From: Oreocharis arfaki
Lineage: Eukaryota; Chordata; Aves; Passeriformes; Paramythiidae
Direction: 5' to 3'
Assembly (NCBI GenBank): GCA_013398015.1
Contig: VZRR01007628.1
Coordinates: 1 to 64,000 of the forward strand
Length of the DNA stretch: 64,000 bases
Shown here piece by piece: positions 11,638 through 22,707 of the stretch. Each line of letters begins with the position of its first letter. Position 1 is the first letter of the stretch. The position numbers were made by a program, and so were the translations under genes. The notes below the pieces were generated by a model. That model saw only the letters and a program-made list of their open reading frames with translations, made no database searches and was not told the DNA's origin.

Positions 11638-13965
11638 TGATATTACCCAAGGCTGATTTCTTGTTCAGCAGCTAACTTGGAAAGATTTTGGTGAGCTCGA
11701 CAGAAGATAGAAACACTGCACTTTATCATGAGGAAGAGGGCTTGAATGTTGCTTCATAATCACTGAATGCACTGAAATATATTTGGGTTTTTAGAGGAAA
11801 ATAGATGATATTAAGATTTATGTTAAATCTGCCATGGGCCTAGAAGAGGGTTTTAGGAACTTTAACATTATTCTTCATGAATACTTCTACCACGTGATGA
11901 GTTTTGGAATACTGGCTCTTTGTTACAGTGTAAATCTTAACAAGAAACTGCCAAAATAAGAAATAAAGGACGATCTGATATTTATCTTTTGAATTACGTG
12001 AGGCTGGTACAAGGGCTTGTTATGAATATAGGGATCTTCACTTCTAGTCCAGGATGTGGGACAGTTTGGTCGTGAATTCTGAGTAACACTTGTTGAATTA
12101 ATTTTTTTCCTCTGTGTAAGTTCTCCTGAGCTGTCTGCAATATAACTGACTGTCATGAGAAATAGAAATCTGCTTAGCTATCAATTATGATGGAATTGCC
12201 CTTAGAAATAGTAACAACAACAACCTAGGTAACTTTTTGATGTATTTTGATGTATTTTGAAAATATCCCGAATCTCTTATTTGCTTACTTATGAAGCATG
12301 AGAAATGGGTTCCGTATCCTGTGCTAATTCCGTCAATAAATTAGTGCTTTTAAAAACTGATTTGAGGGAGGTTGCTCTTTTTTGTTTCCATGTGGCTCAA
12401 TATGGAACATGGATCATTAAATTTGATGGGAGCATTAATGACACATAAGGGCTAGAGATAAACATCCATTGTTACTGGATGTCTTTTGAGAGAAATGTTG
12501 CATAAATGCTGCTCACTCTTCTGTTAAACTGGAGGTGCTTACCAACTGTGCCAAAATTGATTCTTAACCATCATGTTTTCGAGTGGAAAGCTGTTATGGA
12601 ACATGGAACTTGGACAGATTTACAAAAAAAACCCCATTCCAGAGTGAGCACCGATGTGTTCCCTGTGCTGTTTTATATTAAGGATAATAATTTTCAGAAT
12701 AAATCATAGAGTATCTTCAGAGCTATTACAAAATATTGACAAAGGCTATATAGAGAGAATCAAGACTGGGAAAAGATTGTTGAAACTTGATGAAAATTGA
12801 AGCTGCCTTTTTTTGTTGTTGTTTAATTCTTGTGGTTTTACTTTACTCTGATTATTTTGTGAGAATGAAGTGAGATCTCACTTCTGAAGGTATTTTTGCT
12901 ATCAGAAAAAAAATGTTTTGTCCAAGTTGTCTTTATACAGAAGGAAAAATTTTGGCTAACATTTTCTGAAACTTTGTGCTAACAGAAAAAACCATTCCTG
13001 AGATGTAGAATTTATCCCTGTATTTGAGGTTAATTTGAACTGTGGGAGCTCATCAAGTGCTACAAGCCAGTCTGAACTGCATGTTTGAAAAGCAGTGTGA
13101 ATAAGTCATTCCAAATATAATGGGCTAATCAGTAGCCTGGTTGTATGGTAGGCATGTCAGAAAGGGACAGAATTTTATTAAATTTATGTACTAAGAAGTC
13201 ATGCCCTTTGAGAGTCACATAGTTTGATTACAGAGCACATAAGCATTAGGAAATTTTCTTAAAATTATTTGAAGTTTAAAAGTACCTCTTGAACAGTTAT
13301 ACCCACAGGTTTCCCCTACTATAGCTCATATTTATTACATATCATTTAACATGATCGTTGAGCAACTGATTGAAATTGTAGGGAGAATTTTCTGAAGCAA
13401 TGAACTAGTCATTGTGAACAGTTCTGACAATGTTATAAATAACATTGAATAAATGATCTGAATAAATGATCTTTATCAAATGAATCTTTATCAGCCAGTT
13501 TTCATGTCTTCATATAGCTGAACCATTTTTCAGGTGGTCTGGCGCGTGGGGTGGAGGAGTTAAGAAATCGCTTAGGTTTTTATCATTTATTTTGGTTACT
13601 GTCCTTATTGTCCAGGCAGAGCTCAGACTTTGGTGAGCTCCATGTGCTTGCACAAATTTTTGTCTCAAATCTTTTGAATGGTTGGCCTTGGTAAACAGTT
13701 CCATATGGAAAGAGCTTGAGATGTGTGCTCCTGATCTACTGCAGCCAGTGGATATCAGTGCACTGGGAAGGAGGTGAGTGGTGCAGAGCTGGCTGTAAAA
13801 CTAACCACAGTACAGATAAAGTGGGTACAGCAAATGCAGAACAGGTGAGCCTTCAAAGTGGTGGGATTATTCAGTTGCTAGGTAGCTTGATGATGGATTT
13901 AAAGGATTGGAAGATACTTGCATAAATGGAAGCATTAGATGGCAGTGGAAATGAAAAGCCACTGT
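11638..13965. other. AT-rich unique sequence
   Basis: No transposable element or exon is recognised. Two small perfect tandem duplications occur: a 10-base unit TGTATTTTGA twice at 12241-12260, and a 13-base unit GAATAAATGATCT twice at 13447-13472. Both look like replication slippage. Confidence 0.6.
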
Positions 13966-14234
13966 TGATGCCTTAAGTTTTAACTTTTATAATTTAAAAT
14001 CCTGCACTGTCTAGAGTGTAACTGAAGTTTCTTGTAGTCTGTGAGCTGCTGTTCTCTTAGGCCAGACAGAGATAACAAACCCTCTCCAGGCCTGCCCTCC
14101 AAGGGCACCCAGCCTGTCCTAGGCCCAAAATGTAAACCAACATCTTGGGAAAGGAGGGTGAGCTTGGGGAAAATTACCTCGTTAACTGAAGCTTTAATTG
14201 GAGAATTAAACTTGATATGCAAATAGACCAAACT

Positions 14235-14242
14235 TATAAAAG
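14235..14242 (+). promoter_or_regulatory. TATA box of LTR A
   Basis: TATAAAAG followed by TGTGAAGAAC, conserved exactly with LTR B at 27674-27681 although the surrounding LTR has diverged. This supports the reading as a U3 promoter. Confidence 0.55.
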
Positions 14243-14260
14243 TGTGAAGAACTCGTAACC

Positions 14261-14284
14261 TGGGCTCCATCTTGGGCTCCATCT
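14261..14284 (+). repeat. 12-base tandem duplication in LTR A
   Basis: The unit TGGGCTCCATCT occurs twice in direct succession. LTR B has a single GGTCCATCTTGGG at this place, so the duplication arose in this copy. Confidence 0.8.
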
Positions 14285-14331
14285 TGGCAGTAGCCTCTGG
14301 CTCCCCAGAGTGTACCTTTGAAAGCCCTTCA

Positions 14332-14337
14332 AATAAA
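14332..14337 (+). terminator. Polyadenylation signal of LTR A
   Basis: AATAAA lies 90 bases after the end of the TATA box and is followed by T-rich sequence and TTGTCTAGTCTC. The same arrangement occurs in LTR B. Confidence 0.5.
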
Positions 14338-14399
14338 TACCTACCTTTATTCCCTTACTCTTGTCTAGTCTCTTTTTTAGGTGGCCTGATAAGGCGTCA

Positions 14400-17300
14400 C
14401 TGCAGTAAACTCAGCAAGTGACAAGCTGATTTGGTTACAAAAGCAATTTAGTTCTTGGGAGGGAGAAGGGGACTTTGCATCAACCTGAGGGTGACCATGC
14501 AAGCAAAGAGCAGTGATTTTTCTTCATCTGTCCCCAGTGAAATCCCTTAATTTGTCTTAATGGTACAGTTCATTCCTACATACAAAAAACTTTTTGACAG
14601 CTCAGTTTCAGCACTGCCCCCAGGACAGTAAATTTCTAATCCCTGTCCAGGATCCTTATCGATCATATTAAAAAATACGGTATTTGTGCAGCCCGACAAA
14701 TGTTGTAATTCCAAGAGTGAACAAGTCTTGTTACACTCATGCAAACAAAGTGGCATATTGTTTTAGAAAATGGTTGTTTATGGCATTGTCATACGAAATA
14801 ATAGGGAGTCACCATTTCTTGCACTACCAGAAGGTGTGGCTTAGAAGCAACAACTTTTGCTGGCTTTTGAACTGGAAATAATTGTCATGCTCTTGCACAA
14901 TTTACTGTAATGGTTGCATCTGTGTGTTAAACATGTATGGGGTGGGGTAAACGTGAATTTTCGTTAACCTTTTCATCCTGCTAACTTTACCCCATGATTT
15001 TTAAAATAAAGTTTTTCCTAGACTGTTTGCTTGTAATCAGCACCTGTCTCTTTTCCTAAACAGTTTTGTTGGTCTCATTAGTATCTGAATTCCCTAAGTC
15101 TTCCAAGTTTAAGGAAATATTTTTTTTTCAATGTAACTTGATCAAGTGTAGTCTCTTGACATTTAAAGGAATAATGCATCTGTAGCCTGCATACCTGATC
15201 CATGGTGAGAATAAATTATTGTTCAGTAGAGTAATATTTTGCTCTAATATTATATTGAATCTTGCAGAGTTAGTTCTGTCGAGTGATGGTTGCTAATGCT
15301 GTGAGAATAGCCAAAAACCCTGCATGATTTCTCTGTAGGCTAATAATCATGTTAAAAAATGTATAGTAAATTTCACAGCCACATAGTTGGCTGAATTTGA
15401 GTAGGCTTTAAGCACAGAAAGAGGAAGCATTTTTGGTTTATTTGGAAAGTAACTCAGGTAAATAGCTCTGACGAAGTAATTATTTCCCTTCTGTCACAAT
15501 AGAAGATACTATGTGCTGAAAATTAATAAATACATTGATTAAAACCAGCCTGGGCAATTCACTCCTAGTCCCTCTAGTCTCTACTATTGCATTTTTCATA
15601 CTCTCAGTTTTAATTGCTGGAGTTTAAACTATAGCAGAAGTTTTTGGAAAGGAAGAAGTACTGATGGCTTGCCCTTGCAAGATAGTAATTTATGCATTTT
15701 TAATCCAGGGACTTATTTCCCAATATAGCTCATATAATGATTTGTGACCTGGAAAAATGGGTATTTGTGGATATGCAAATTGGTGAAGTACAAATGGACA
15801 GTCAGAGAATGTACGAAGTAAATACAGTCTTGAAAGCTATGTAAAAATGAGAGATTCCACTGGCAGAAACTGGAGGATAAATAGAAGTAAACAGGTTACA
15901 TAAGCAAGATGATAATTGTATTGAAAAGCTAAAGGTAGAATAGATTTATGTAAAGCATAATACTGTTTAGCTCAGAATTAAAAGTAAAAATTAGGTCTGT
16001 AGTTTGTCATGAGAGCAAAGACTAGTTAACCAACAAGTCTGACACCCTGTTTCTAAGAGGAGGTATTGCTGAAGTAGGAGGCATGAAAGCACAGTAACAG
16101 TGAATTATGTAATTCTGGACTGTGAAAGGCTTCTGTCTGTTTGGGATCTATTCCCTGCTGCCTGACAGGTTTCTAACCCTGTGCTGAAAAAATAGTTGTG
16201 GAACTTGAAGGTGGCTAGAGCATTGCAAACCCCTTTTAACTCAATGAAAAATCTGAAGTCTAAGCTCTGGGTAATATATCTAGATAAATGGGCTACTTTA
16301 GTCAGGTAGAAGGCCACACTTCTTGGAATTTGTAAAAATAGACTCTCCCAAAGATAATGAAATTAGAAATTAAGAAGGATTTGTAGGGTTCAGTGCAATG
16401 CATAGTTACAGTCTTAAGAACTGTGTTTCTCACAGCTGCTTTAAGCCTGATGAACTTTAATGGTGTACCAGAGTAACAGGATAGAGCATATGTAAGAGAA
16501 TAAAATACGATTGCTGGGGTTTTTTTATTTAGCAGTGGTAGATCTACTACTAGTTGGTTGATTAGCCTGCTTGTCTGTGTCATTGGAAGAAATTCATTTG
16601 AGCTTCTACTGATTCAGAGATTTTTTTCACCCAGCTCTCTATATTCAGAAACTGAATACATCCCATAGAAAATGTTTATGCTTTTTAAAGATATTTAATT
16701 AATAAAGAGTACTCATTAGGAAGGGAAAAATTCAGAATTTGAGCTATTGCATTTTGGCCTGTGTCCTAAGCAGGAGAAACAGAAGGAACACTAAATAAGC
16801 CAATTAAAAACAATATTAAGCAATACGATAGGTACCTACACCTCTTGTCTGCTTAAATCTTACTTTGATGATGCATATTTTTTCCCCTGGTACTCTGAGG
16901 GATTTATATTTGAAGAAGAAAATAAGTTATTGTTTATAGCAATAAAATAGTGAAACTGAGTGCGCACGAAGTGTACAAAACAAAGTGCAGTGCATCCTTT
17001 TGAAGAGCTTGGTGCCACCTATTTGATGATCTCTTCATATATATGTGTTCATCTGATGTGGAGATGATTTGAACTGTTTGATGTAATCAACAAGGTTAAT
17101 TTTTTGAGCACAGTGCTTGAGGCAGCAGAGAAAGGAAATAGTTTAAGTACCTTATTTTGATTATTTCTGCTAATGTCTCTGCCCTTGTACTGGAAGGATA
17201 AAGGTCACACATTGGAAGAAATCAGTGAAAGTACAAGCTGGGAGAACGCTGATCTTTCTTTACTACTTGAAATGAAAACATAAACGAGAGCAGCCAACAC

Positions 17301-19139
17301 CACAATTGATCCAAACAGTTTTACAGAAACAGCTTGAAACCTTGGCAAGCTCACACCAGGTGAGCATTAGAGAGCTGGCCAGATAAGCTGTTCTAGTGTC
17401 CTTTTTTGTTGTTTCCAAAGTTCATAGTGCTGTGTGATGGTTTGCTAACTGAACATTGCTCCCAGGTGTGCTCACCACCTCTCTGACCGTGGTGTGTGTT
17501 CCTCTGAATAGGTCACGGGACACTAAACTCTCCTCTGTAGCCGTGTAAGACGGGTGCTTTAGCACGAACTTACTTGAACTCTGCCAAGTTAATAGTGTGC
17601 AAATAACTGTAAACCATTAGGTAAATAGGTGTATATTTACCAATGCAGTGTTCAGTAGACTGCTGGGTGCAGTTGGTGGGGCCTCAACCTTCTTTCTGGA
17701 AAATAAAAAATGTTCAAATCCTAATTTGAAGGTGGATGCAATAGATGAGCTTGATCGTTTATGGCTGTAGTCTGAAGCAGCAGCAATGCCTTGGAATAAA
17801 AGTCTGGACTTCACATGGACATCTCAACCCATGGATAATTCCTTGTTATATGGATACAAATGGATATGAATTTTATTGCATGATTGGGTCATTGTTTCAT
17901 GTTTTGAAGACAAAGCTAACAACTGTGAAAGAAGCTACTAGGGCAAACAGCCAACCCTGAAGTATATTTATATGTATCTTATAAATTTTTTCTGTCCTGT
18001 TTTACATATGTATTTCTTGTCACTGAGGCACAGCCAAGATAATTAACTCCTGCTGTTGAGAGAGCAGAAGTTGATCTTTGGTACTTGAAAATCTTGCTGT
18101 GTAAGGCTGCTCAGTGGGCTGTCTCAGGTAGCTGCTTGTAAAATATTGCAAAAGCGAACTGTGACAAATCAGAGAGAATCTTTCCGACAGCAGCCAGGGA
18201 TTAATAGCTCATCTTTGGAGAAGAAAACATTGGAAAAAGGTTTCTGATTTGAGAGATATACACTTCATTATGGTGCTTCCAGGTTCGCAAAGCAAGACTT
18301 GTTATAATTTACGGAATCAGTGTACTTCTCTGCAGTTTCCTCGGCTGCTATGCTTGCTACTTCATAAAAAGTGTATTCATGAGATGAATAGTTTTGTACT
18401 TGCTGCACAGAGAAACCAGATGAACAAGCATTGATTTTCATCCTCAGTGGCTGAAAGAGAAGGCAGGCTGACTCTCTTAGCATCTCTCACTCCCAGCATT
18501 GTTTGCAAGCTCAGTCACACTTTTTCCCTCTGGTTGTCGTTTTTCCTTTAGTTCTTCATTGCTGTGTGGAGAGCTTAGAGGTTTACATGTAGATATCTGT
18601 TTGTACTGGTGTACCATTTCATCTTTCAAGAGCAAAAAAGAGCAAATGTTGTCCAAACATGTATTTGGTCCTTACACATCAAATCATAGAAATACAGCCA
18701 ACATGCATCCTGTGGGAATTTCAAGGTGGATTCTAGATTGTTTTGTTTGTGTGTATGTGCTGTAACTACATCTTTACATCTTCCCTACGAAAAGATCTTG
18801 CGTACAGAGTGGAATTTTTTGTTCATTTTCTGTCAGGAAAAATCTTGACTTTTGTATACAAAGTATTTTAAAATGCCTTATGAAATCCTTTTAGTGTTCC
18901 AGAGCAGAGTAAAACAGGCTTGGAAATGTTCTCTATATATTCTTACTAGGAGTGAACTGCCTAAAAAAATCACTTTTTTATATCTAAAAAAATAGAGGTT
19001 TGTAGAGTTAATTTTGTTTAAAAACTTTAAAAAGAAATCATTGACTCTGGATGATAATACATTGTTTAATACAAATAAGCAATCTACTAGGAACTTTTTG
19101 ACATACAGGAACAGTCCAGTCATTGTTGCAAAAGGTAGG
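14400..19139. other. Unique sequence, no gene seen
   Basis: This is 4.7 kb of AT-rich DNA with no recognised transposon and no frame above 95 codons. A slightly CpG-richer part lies at about 17280-17580. The part around 18020-18250 has a mix of homeobox-like AT motifs and ordinary sequence that might be conserved noncoding DNA, but that is a guess. Confidence 0.5.
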
Positions 19140-19558
19140 TGTGCTGGTTTCAGCTGGGGTAGAGTTAATTTTGTTCATGGTGGCTGCTCCGGGGGTGTGT
19201 TTTGGGTTTGTGCTGAGCACAGGGTTGATGATACAGGGATGTTTTTGTTATTGCTGAGCAGGGCTTGCACAGAGCCAAGGCCTGCTCTGCTTTTGTAAAG
19301 CCACACTGGGGAGGGAGCTGGGGGTGCCTGGGAGTGGGGGAGGAGACACAGCTGGGACAGGTGACCCCAACTGACCAAAGGGAGATTCCAGACCCTGGGA
19401 CATCACGCTCTGTATATAAAGTGGTGGATGAAGGAGGATGGGGGGACGTTTGGAGTGATGGTGTTTGTCTTCCCAAGTCCCAAGTGTGAGGAGGCCTTGC
19501 TCTGCTGGAGGTGGCTGAATGCCTGCCTGCCCATGAGAAGCAGGGAATTAATTCCTTG
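19140..19558 (+). mobile_element. ERVL-type LTR, 3' end missing
   Basis: It starts TGTGCTGGTTTCAGCTGGGG and follows the bird ERVL LTR pattern in order: GTAGAGTTAATTTTG, TTATTGCTGAGCAG, CAGCTGGGACAGGTGACCCC, ACTGACCAAAGGGA, a TATA box, GGAGTGATGG(T/C)GTTTGTCTTCCCAAG and CCTGCCTGCCCATG. Similarity stops at ATTCCTTG near 19558, so the R/U5 end with its polyadenylation signal is lost. The GC-rich sequence stands out from its AT-rich surroundings. The overlapping open frames on both strands (19165-19489) are not genes. Confidence 0.88.
19413..19420 (+). promoter_or_regulatory. TATA box of the ERVL-type LTR
   Basis: TATATAAA sits after CATCACGCTCTG and about 30 bases before GGGGGACGTTTGGAG, the usual start region in this family. 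It is intact even though the LTR's 3' end is lost. Confidence 0.5.
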
Positions 19559-21157
19559 AGTACTGGTGGTCATATGTTTTATTAAGATAGTGATGTTGCT
19601 TGTGCTACTGTTGTCAGTCAGAGAGGTCACTGTTTTCAGGACAGTCAGTTACAAGCCAATCTTTTAAAGACGTTCACCAGTAGACAGAATATTATACAAT
19701 TAATTTTCTGGGTAAATTTAGCTTAGTTCCCCCCCCCACATCCTGTGTTTCAGCATCCAAAAGGCATGGCAAATTCTATCAAAAAGATTTACTTCCTTCA
19801 AGCCATTACTCTGTTTACAGATGTTCCTAATATAATTAACTCAGATTCATAATGCCTGTCACAAATGACAAAAGTAATTAACTCTGAAATTTGGACTGTG
19901 GGGTTTTATGTGGAATACTTGCCTTTGGGGGATTCTGTCTCAAAACCATTTTAGGTCATCATTTATTGTGTCTGAGTCTAATAGCAGGTTTTCTAAGGTT
20001 TCAATTATGATGCTTGAATTATGTAGGAAGCAAAGAAAAAGTAATGGTTCCATGTTTGGGGTATTAATTTCAATCAGCAGAGAAGGAACACTTTGTACTG
20101 GGGGCTACAAACATGCCAACTGCATTATTCCCTGAAGCCTGCACACAAAAGTAGGCTGCATTTTGAAAACTGGGTAAAAGTTTCTCATGTGAACAGGCAA
20201 TTAAAAAACCAAGATGATTTGCATGCTGAAATACAATAAGTGCACACCAGCAAATGTATATGTGTTGATCTGGTTTTGTGGTTTGGTTTTTTTTTTTCCT
20301 ATTCTTTAAGACTTTTGAATAAAGTCCATCTGTATTTGCTGTCTATATTATCATGTGTAAATATTGGAGATCTGGATCCTGTAACTCTTAATCTTGAAAG
20401 ATTCCTGTAATTCTATTTGGGAACTATGCTACTGGAATGGCAGAAAACTTTTCAAAAGTCCAGAGATAGTATCTTCTGACTTAATAGTTAGAGGCAAAGA
20501 TTTTTATATTGTAAGTTAGGAAAGCTTTGTCTGATATGATGAATGCATAGTCTGATTGTAAGTTTGAATAATTTAGTGCTGTTTGCTTTTCTTGTGCTTT
20601 TTCGTTCCTCTCTACTCTAGACCTTCTGCACATTACCATTTTCTGTGCTTCTTTATTTATTAATAACAGTTGATTTCAAAATCTGATGGATTGTAAAATC
20701 TGATTTATGTCTGTATGCAACAACAACTTAACACGTGATCATCTAAAAGTCACACTGAATCAAACCTTAAGGGTGGAAAATTTGAGTCCTAGTGCCTGAA
20801 TAGATGACTTGAACCTGCTAATGACACCTCTTCTATTTTTACTTCTTGTACCATTATTACCAATAGTTGTGTCATCAATTTACTGGGTTAATTGCTGACT
20901 GTAGGTGGCTAAGAAACTGTGGTTTTCGATTTATGAACCAGTGTCCAGAAGAGAAAGGAGGTTTACTTAAATAATTTTAAACGTAGCATAGTAAATGAAG
21001 GGAAAGTTTGCAGACACAAATAAAAGGTTTCCAGCTCTGCAGTAAATTAAGTGGACAAAGAGGAGTTTATCATGGGTGGAGTGATGAGATGCTGTCTCTC
21101 TGGAGTATTAAAAAAAGAGAAAAATCAATGAAAACACATTAGAGACCATGCAGCAGC
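19559..21157. other. AT-rich unique sequence
   Basis: Contains a C run at about 19730-19737 and a T run near 20287-20298. No exon or transposon is recognised. Confidence 0.55.
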
Positions 21158-21679
21158 CATCCTGCTGTCTAGGGATATGAGCTATATGACCCAGAGGGCT
21201 CTTTCTTTTCCTGAAATGTGTGATTCTGTCCTTCAGTAACTAAACTCATTTTTCTTACGTTTCTCTAGCTTTGACCTGGTGTTTTCTGATACAGGAGTTT
21301 CACAACTCTTTTGGTTAAAAGCAAGCAGAGGTAGTGCGAGAAGAAGTAACGCTTTATTTATTTATTTGTTTGTTTAAATTGGTCAGATGAGACATTTTGT
21401 GTGAGTTCTATAGTAAATGCTCAGTCTTAAAAAAAAAGGGGGGGGGAGTTGTGAACAGTGAGCCCTTGCTCTGAAACTTATTCTAGTGTTAGACCCAGTC
21501 AGCTTCACGAGTGGGAGCCCACAGAATAATTGTCTGCCCCTGATCACTCAGAGAATTTGCCTTGGTTAAATGCTTTCTCTTGGTCAAAAACTGGCTCCAG
21601 AAGCTACCTGAAGCTCCTTTTTTTTTCTGCAGAACACTTGTGCCTAGGGCACATACTTTAAGGTAAGAAACTTTGGTCT
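21158..21679. repeat. First copy of a 522/530-base duplicated segment
   Basis: From CATCCTGCTGTC to CTTTGGTCT this segment repeats almost exactly at 21681-22210. By direct comparison there are nine substitutions and two small insertions (5 and 3 bases, both in the second copy). It ends at a single N. It contains TTTA and TTTG runs and a run of nine A followed by nine G. It is not a transposon that I recognise. Confidence 0.95.
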
Positions 21680-21680
21680 N
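21680..21680. other. Single N at the junction of the duplication
   Basis: Exactly one N separates the two copies. Combined with the fact that one copy ends and the other begins here, it marks a contig join rather than a biological boundary. Confidence 0.95.
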
Positions 21681-22210
21681 CATCCTGCTGTCTAGGGGTA
21701 TGAGCTATATGACCCAGAGGGCTCTTTCTTTTCCTGAAATGTGTGATTCTGTCCTTCAGTAACTAAACTCGTTTTTCTTACGTTTCTGTAACTTTGCCCT
21801 GGTGTTTTCTTTTCTGATACAGGATTTTCACAACTCTTCTGGTTAAAAGCAAGCAGAGGTAGTGCGAGAAGAAGTAACGCTTTATTTATTTATTTGTTTG
21901 TTTAAATTGGTCAGATGAGACATTTTGTGTGAGTTCTATAGTAAATGCTCAGTCTTAAAAAAAAAGGGGGGGGGAGTTGTGAACAGTGAGCCCTTGCTCT
22001 GAAACTTATTCTAGTGTTAGACCCAGTCAGCTTCATGAGTGGGAGCCCACAGAATAATTGTCTGCCCCTGATCACTCAGAGAATTTGCCTTGGTTAAATG
22101 CTTTCCCTTGGTCAAAAACTGGCTCCAGGAAAAGCTACCTGAAGCTCCTTTTTTTTTCTGCAGAACACTTGTGCCTAGGGCACATACTTTAAGGTAAGAA
22201 ACTTTGGTCT
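21681..22210. repeat. Second copy of the duplicated segment
   Basis: This 530-base copy runs on into unique sequence at GGGAAATCGAAG. Compared with the first copy it has an extra TTTCT near 21809 and an extra 3 bases in the CTCCAGGAAAAGC region near 22128. The substitution level, nine in 522, fits two alleles or a very recent duplication. A minus-strand frame at 22017-22313 (98 codons) stays open in both copies because the 3-base change is in frame, but it resembles no known protein. Confidence 0.95.
22164..22193 (+). other. Candidate 30-nt microexon
   Basis: The segment follows a long pyrimidine tract ending TTTCTGCAG and is followed by GTAAGAAAC after AAG, so both splice sites are close to consensus. 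One frame is open. Its last two bases (AG) combine with the first base of the next candidate exon at 22408 to make a serine codon and continue that exon's open frame. The same microexon exists at 21633-21662 in the first duplicate copy. No RNA evidence is available, and chance pairs of good sites do occur in 64 kb. Confidence 0.3.
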
Positions 22211-22407
22211 GGGAAATCGAAGATGAGAAAGTTAGGGGCAAAGAGATGTCTGACAAAGCCAGCATATTGAACTGCTGAAATAGCTGACCATGGCTGTGGC
22301 TTCTGCAGGGCATTGTCCATGTGCTGCTTCTAAGCCTTTCTGTACAGGGTAAATAAAAGTATGATGCTAGAAAATATCTTGACCCCGTATCACTGCTTTC
22401 TTTTCAG
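22211..22407. other. Putative intron sequence between candidate exons
   Basis: If the splice chain is real, this lies in a 216-base intron (22194-22407) with a GTAAGA donor, branch-like CTTGAC about 30 bases upstream of the acceptor and a TTTCTTTTCAG acceptor. Nothing else is recognised. Confidence 0.25.
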
Positions 22408-22520
22408 TGAACAAGTGAACTTATGCAAGGCCCTGAGCTACAGTGGTGGTGTGGCTACCACCATCCTCAGCAGTTATGAGGCTAAAAATACACAAGACCA
22501 TCATGAACCTATGCCTAAAG
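22408..22520 (+). other. Candidate internal exon, 113 nt
   Basis: It is bounded by CTGCTTTCTTTTCAG upstream and by AAAG/GTGAGT downstream, a near-perfect donor. One frame is open throughout: 37 codons beginning EQVNLCKALS and ending HEPMPK, with one base left over. I recognise no protein family. The phase fits both the microexon before it and the acceptor at 22707 after it. It could equally be a noncoding-RNA exon or a chance arrangement. Confidence 0.35.
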
Positions 22521-22707
22521 GTGAGTATGAAGTCACTTATACTTTGGAGTATGTAAGAAAACAACTGAGTGTAAGTTAGGTATTGCACCTTTCTTGGGGG
22601 TGGGTGTATAAATTGTGTCCCTGTAAACTGGGACACAATTTTCTGCAAACTGGATTTTGGCTTTGGGCTGGCCGATGTGCCTGTAGTAATTGTCTCTCTT
22701 CATTTAG

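Larger units (their letters stand above)
13966..14399 (+). mobile_element. Solo LTR A of the TGATGCC family, 434 bases
   Basis: The element starts TGATGCC and ends GGCGTCA, close to the perfect TGATGCC/GGCATCA inverted ends of its relative at 27411. It has a TATA box (TATAAAAG at 14235-14242) and an AATAAA (14332-14337), the order expected for U3-R-U5 in plus orientation. The flanks CTGT and CTGC differ in one base and suggest a decayed 4-base target-site duplication. No PBS-like TGG and no retroviral gene follows. A 12-base tandem repeat (14261-14284) is private to this copy. The family name is unknown to me; 4-base duplications suit ERV1-like integrases. Confidence 0.8.

Noticed and set aside
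22017..22313. 98-codon minus-strand frame across the duplicated unit
   Set aside because: It stays open in both copies, but the copies are nearly identical, so this adds no evidence. The opposite strand has better splice signals in the same place.
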